Shown here: positions 61,809-64,000 of the stretch, piece after piece | How the letters are laid out: each line of letters opens with the position of its first letter | How positions within the stretch are numbered: position 1 is the stretch's first letter | The notes under the pieces: model-generated | Databases searched by the model: none | Told to the model about the DNA's origin: nothing | The model's input: the letters and a program-made list of their open reading frames with translations, nothing else | Origin: Leisingera thetidis | GTDB lineage: Bacteria; Pseudomonadota; Alphaproteobacteria; Rhodobacterales; Rhodobacteraceae | DNA: 64,000 bases | Reading direction: 5' to 3' | NCBI RefSeq assembly: GCF_025857195.1 | Contig: NZ_CP109787.1 | Span: 2,979,501 to 3,043,500, forward strand | Translations under genes and position numbers: made by a program

Positions 61809-62420
61809 TCAGGCCACTTCCGATACGGAATTGGCACCGAAGACATGGGCCAGATGCGCGTCAAAACGGGCGAAATCCGAGTCCACATCGGCGTTCTTCA
61901 TCACGTCAAAGGCGCCAAAGGTGGGCAGCGGCGACATGCCGAAGAACTTGGCGTTCAGGTGCATCGGGCGCAGCAGATCGTCGAGCGACGCGCCTTCGAA
62001 GAACGGCTCAGCCGGGTTGTCGAATGCCTCAGCCGGGGCGTTCAGCGTAACGGACAGCATGTAGGTGGTGCCGGTCAGCGAGCCGCCCATGCCGTAGTTT
62101 TCTTTCGGGGCTTCGGCGATGCGGCCATCACCATTGGTCAGGCGGCCATCCATACCTGCGGTATAGACCTCATCCATGTATTTCTTGAACGACCACGGTA
62201 CACCCATCCAGTTTACCGGGAACTGCATGATGACGGTGTCGGCCCATTGGTGGCTGGCGATTTCCTGCTCGACATCATAGCCTTCGGCGATCTTAGTCAC
62301 ACGCACGTCGTGTCCGGCGGCTTTCAGGTACGCGGTGGCACGGTCAATCAGCGCTGCGTTCAGTTCACCCTTGGCAAAGGGATAGGGCTGGTGGCCGTTG
62401 AGGATCAGAATATTGCTCAT
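61809..62420 (-). CDS. MdaB-type NAD(P)H quinone reductase
   Basis: 203-residue flavodoxin-like protein: LILNGHQPYPFAKGELNAAL (about 4-23), VIMQFPVNWMGVPWSFKKYMDEVYTAGM (FAD/quinone site, in pieces about 67-94) and GMGGSLTGTTYMLSVTLN. MdaB reduces quinones by two electrons, avoiding radicals. First gene of the long minus-strand detoxification run, divergent from the HxlR regulator. A perfect inverted repeat lies in its promoter. Confidence 0.9.
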   Translation of the reverse strand: MSNILILNGHQPYPFAKGELNAALIDRATAYLKAAGHDVRVTKIAEGYDVEQEIASHQWADTVIMQFPVNWMGVPWSFKKYMDEVYTAGMDGRLTNGDGRIAEAPKENYGMGGSLTGTTYMLSVTLNAPAEAFDNPAEPFFEGASLDDLLRPMHLNAKFFGMSPLPTFGAFDVMKNADVDSDFARFDAHLAHVFGANSVSEVA

Positions 62421-62725
62421 GGTGTCTTCCTTGCGATTTCCTGCGGCGTGGCGGGATCAGCCGCCGCACAGCCTGCAATCTGGACACGACGAAACATTCC
62501 GCAACTAGTATACTTTTGGTAACCTCCACCAAAATCAGCACGGAAGGATGGGGCGGTTTCGCAGATGACCCGACTAAGGCCATGAAATAAGACCGGAAAA
62601 CTTCCGCGCCCCGCCCGCGTTGACAAATTTGGACAATTGTGAAATTTGTTTCCCAAGCAACGAAAAGTGACCTGATCACTTTTCCTGCCGGCCCGAATCC
62701 ACTCCGGAAACCCATGGAGGCAATG
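62421..62725. other. Divergent control region of detoxification locus
   Basis: 305-bp gap between the MdaB-type gene and the HxlR regulator. It contains the inverted repeat at 62514, a TATACT -10-like box for the minus strand (62507-62512) and TTGACA (62620-62625) as a -35-like box for the plus strand. No gene. Confidence 0.5.
62514..62534. promoter_or_regulatory. Perfect inverted repeat, candidate HxlR operator
   Basis: TTTTGGT-N7-ACCAAAA, 21 bp, directly upstream of the TATACT -10-like box of the MdaB-type operon. A repressor bound there would block that promoter, as HxlR-family regulators do. Confidence 0.5.
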
Positions 62726-63100
62726 ATGCGAGCACGCGTGGAAGAAGACGACCAAGGCCGCCGCAACGCCTACGACGCCTGTTTTGAACCCTGCGCAATC
62801 GAGCGCGGCATGCGGATCATCGGCGGCAAGTGGACCGGCTCCATCCTGTGGCACCTGAAAGACGAACCCGTCCGGTTCAACGATCTCGCCCGCATGGTCG
62901 GCGGTGCCAGCAAGAAGATGATCACCGAACGCCTGCGCCAGCTCGAAGCACAGGGTCTTGTGACCCGCCAGGTTCTGGATACCGCACCGGTGTCGGTGCA
63001 ATACGCGATCACGGATCTTGGCCGCACCGCACTGGGGTTCCTGGACGAGTTGCGCAAATGGAGTGAAGGACTGCCGCAGCATATAACGGCAGAGGCCTGA
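62726..63100 (+). CDS. HxlR-family transcriptional regulator
   Basis: 124 residues, winged helix-turn-helix of the HxlR/YodB type: CFEPCAIERGMRIIGGKWTG near the N-terminus with two Cys (C19, C23), DLARMVGGASKKMITERLRQLEAQGLV recognition region in pieces, VQYAITDLGRTAL wing. Cys-containing HxlR proteins often sense quinones, diamide or aldehydes by thiol chemistry, which suits the neighbouring genes. ATG 62726 has GGAGG five bases upstream; earlier in-frame starts (62714, 62639) are possible. Confidence 0.88.
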   Translation: MRARVEEDDQGRRNAYDACFEPCAIERGMRIIGGKWTGSILWHLKDEPVRFNDLARMVGGASKKMITERLRQLEAQGLVTRQVLDTAPVSVQYAITDLGRTALGFLDELRKWSEGLPQHITAEA

Positions 63101-63101
63101 C

Positions 63102-63968
63102 GTGCTGAAGCGGCTGAAACCGTCCCCGCTGCCGCCCATCCGCCCCTTGCCCGAACGCGCCGCAACCGGCGAACTGGCGGAAATCTACGAGCGCACCAAA
63201 CGCGGGCTGGGCGTGCCTTGGATGGGGGTCGTGGCGATGGCTTTTGCCCGTTATCCAAGCTTCTACAAAACGTTCTGGAAAGCGCTGGAGCCGGTGGCCG
63301 CGACAGAGGCCTTCGTCGCGGCCTGTCAGGACCTGCGCAACTTCGCGGAAATGCGGGCAGGCTCGTTCTCCCCGCCGCCCATCAAGACACGGCTCGAGGA
63401 CGCGGGCTATGACGCGGCGGAACTGGAGCAGATCATCGCCTGCAACGAGGTCTTCTCTGCCGGCAACATGCCCTATCTGCTGATGGCGTCGCTGGCCCGG
63501 ACGCTGCTGGAAGGCCAGGCTTGGACCGCGCAAGGCGAGGCCGCACCCCGGTCCGCGCTGGCGGCAGCAGGCGAACACCCGGTCCTGATGGAGGCCCATC
63601 ATGCCAGCCCGGACACCGCGGCGCTTTACGCCGACTTGCGCGAGACGCTTGGGTTGCCGTTTGTAAATACCGATTACCGCGCCTTTGCCCGCTGGCCGAG
63701 TTATATTGCGGCGGCTTGGGAAGATCTCAAGCCCGTGATCCGGTCCGGCGGATACGAACCCGCGGCCCAGGACATTCACGAACGGGCGGTGGAACTGGCA
63801 CTTGGCCTGCCAAACGCCACCGGTCTCACGCCGGATGCTCTGGAAGCCGCTGCGGCACAGGATGCGGACCCGAATGAAGTTCTCGCCGTCGTGCGGTTGT
63901 TCCAATGGCTTCTGCCTGGTCTTGCGTTCAACGTCGCCTTCCTGCGCGCGCAGCTTGTGACCGGCTGA
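63102..63968 (+). CDS. DehI-type 2-haloacid dehalogenase-like protein
   Basis: 288-residue helical protein formed of two related halves: WMGVVAMAFARYPSFYKTFWKALEPV (about 39-64) and FVNTDYRAFARWPSYIAAAWEDLKPV (about 187-212), the internal duplication typical of the group I (DehI) haloacid dehalogenase family. These act on D- and L-2-haloacids by direct water attack. I cannot confirm the catalytic Asp by eye. GTG start with AGAGG upstream, one base after the HxlR stop, so the two genes are co-transcribed. Confidence 0.8.
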   Translation: MLKRLKPSPLPPIRPLPERAATGELAEIYERTKRGLGVPWMGVVAMAFARYPSFYKTFWKALEPVAATEAFVAACQDLRNFAEMRAGSFSPPPIKTRLEDAGYDAAELEQIIACNEVFSAGNMPYLLMASLARTLLEGQAWTAQGEAAPRSALAAAGEHPVLMEAHHASPDTAALYADLRETLGLPFVNTDYRAFARWPSYIAAAWEDLKPVIRSGGYEPAAQDIHERAVELALGLPNATGLTPDALEAAAAQDADPNEVLAVVRLFQWLLPGLAFNVAFLRAQLVTG

Positions 63969-64000
63969 CCACCGCCAGACGGCATGTCTATTGCGTCGGG

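Noticed and set aside
60613..62064. 483-codon plus-strand frame opposite SDR, cupin and MdaB-like genes
   Set aside because: Spans three real genes on the other strand and lacks any recognisable domain.

Overview
The window looks like a chromosomal segment of a marine Rhodobacterales (Roseobacter-group) alphaproteobacterium. The pointers are high G+C, alphaproteobacterial gene families (SPW-repeat, DUF3775, malonyl-CoA decarboxylase/synthetase, isoquinoline-oxidoreductase-type hydroxylase) and IS91-type plus IS3-type insertion sequences of the kind common in that group. No rRNA, tRNA or CRISPR array was recognised. Assignments come from reading motifs by eye. No database search was run.

1-16.4 kb, stress and signalling island. 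Small stress-type genes (two SPW-repeat membrane proteins, host-attachment protein, universal stress protein, DUF3775 protein, EF-hand periplasmic proteins, a YgiT-type zinc-finger protein, CBS pair protein) are mixed with a hybrid histidine kinase, an OmpR-type response regulator and an HtrA-type protease. Seven 14-bp palindromes of the form TTGAC-N4-GTCAA (Crp/Fnr-family type) lie in the first 6.6 kb. Several stand 21 bp before a plausible -10 box, so most of this island is probably one regulon. Inside it sits a tight four-gene operon (9.6-15.2 kb): lysine 2,3-aminomutase-like radical SAM enzyme, two D-Ala-D-Ala-ligase-like ATP-grasp enzymes, and a GNAT/HDAC-like deacetylase/GNAT fusion. It looks like an undescribed small-molecule or peptide pathway.

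16.7-31.8 kb, mobile and accessory DNA around carbon-uptake genes. An IS91-like element (Y2 transposase plus tyrosine recombinase) and an IS3-like element are both dead. Both are riddled with at least four families of short palindromic insertions, some in frame and some frameshifting. This is the most unusual feature of the window. Between them lie a malonate-type operon (GntR regulator, matA, matB, amidase, AtoE-type transporter) and a YfcC-type transporter with its own GntR-type regulator. A dispersed intergenic repeat occurs three times.

31.8-52.5 kb, catabolic region. One minus-strand operon encodes a glutamine-amidotransferase-like protein, a creatininase-family hydrolase, a cytosine-deaminase-like amidohydrolase, an FAD oxidase, a TauD-type dioxygenase and an oligopeptide-type binding protein. 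A RidA protein is divergent from it. Next come a PAS/AAA+/Fis regulator lacking the usual GAFTGA motif and a long plus-strand operon: flavoprotein reductase, complete branched-chain-amino-acid-type ABC importer, enoyl-CoA hydratase/HIBCH-type enzyme, and a molybdenum hydroxylase (2Fe-2S subunit, Mo subunit, dihaem cytochrome c). Together these suggest import and oxidative breakdown of an unidentified N-containing, possibly heterocyclic, compound.

52.5-64 kb, detoxification region. After an MBL hydrolase and an AraC-type regulator comes a ten-gene minus-strand run (MdaB-type quinone reductase, cupin, SDR, three GSTs, KefF-like and KefC-like proteins, DsbA/FrnE-like protein, haloacid dehalogenase). 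It is divergent from an HxlR regulator followed by a DehI-type dehalogenase. The layout reads as an electrophile, quinone and halo-acid response locus, with a perfect inverted repeat in the divergent promoter region.
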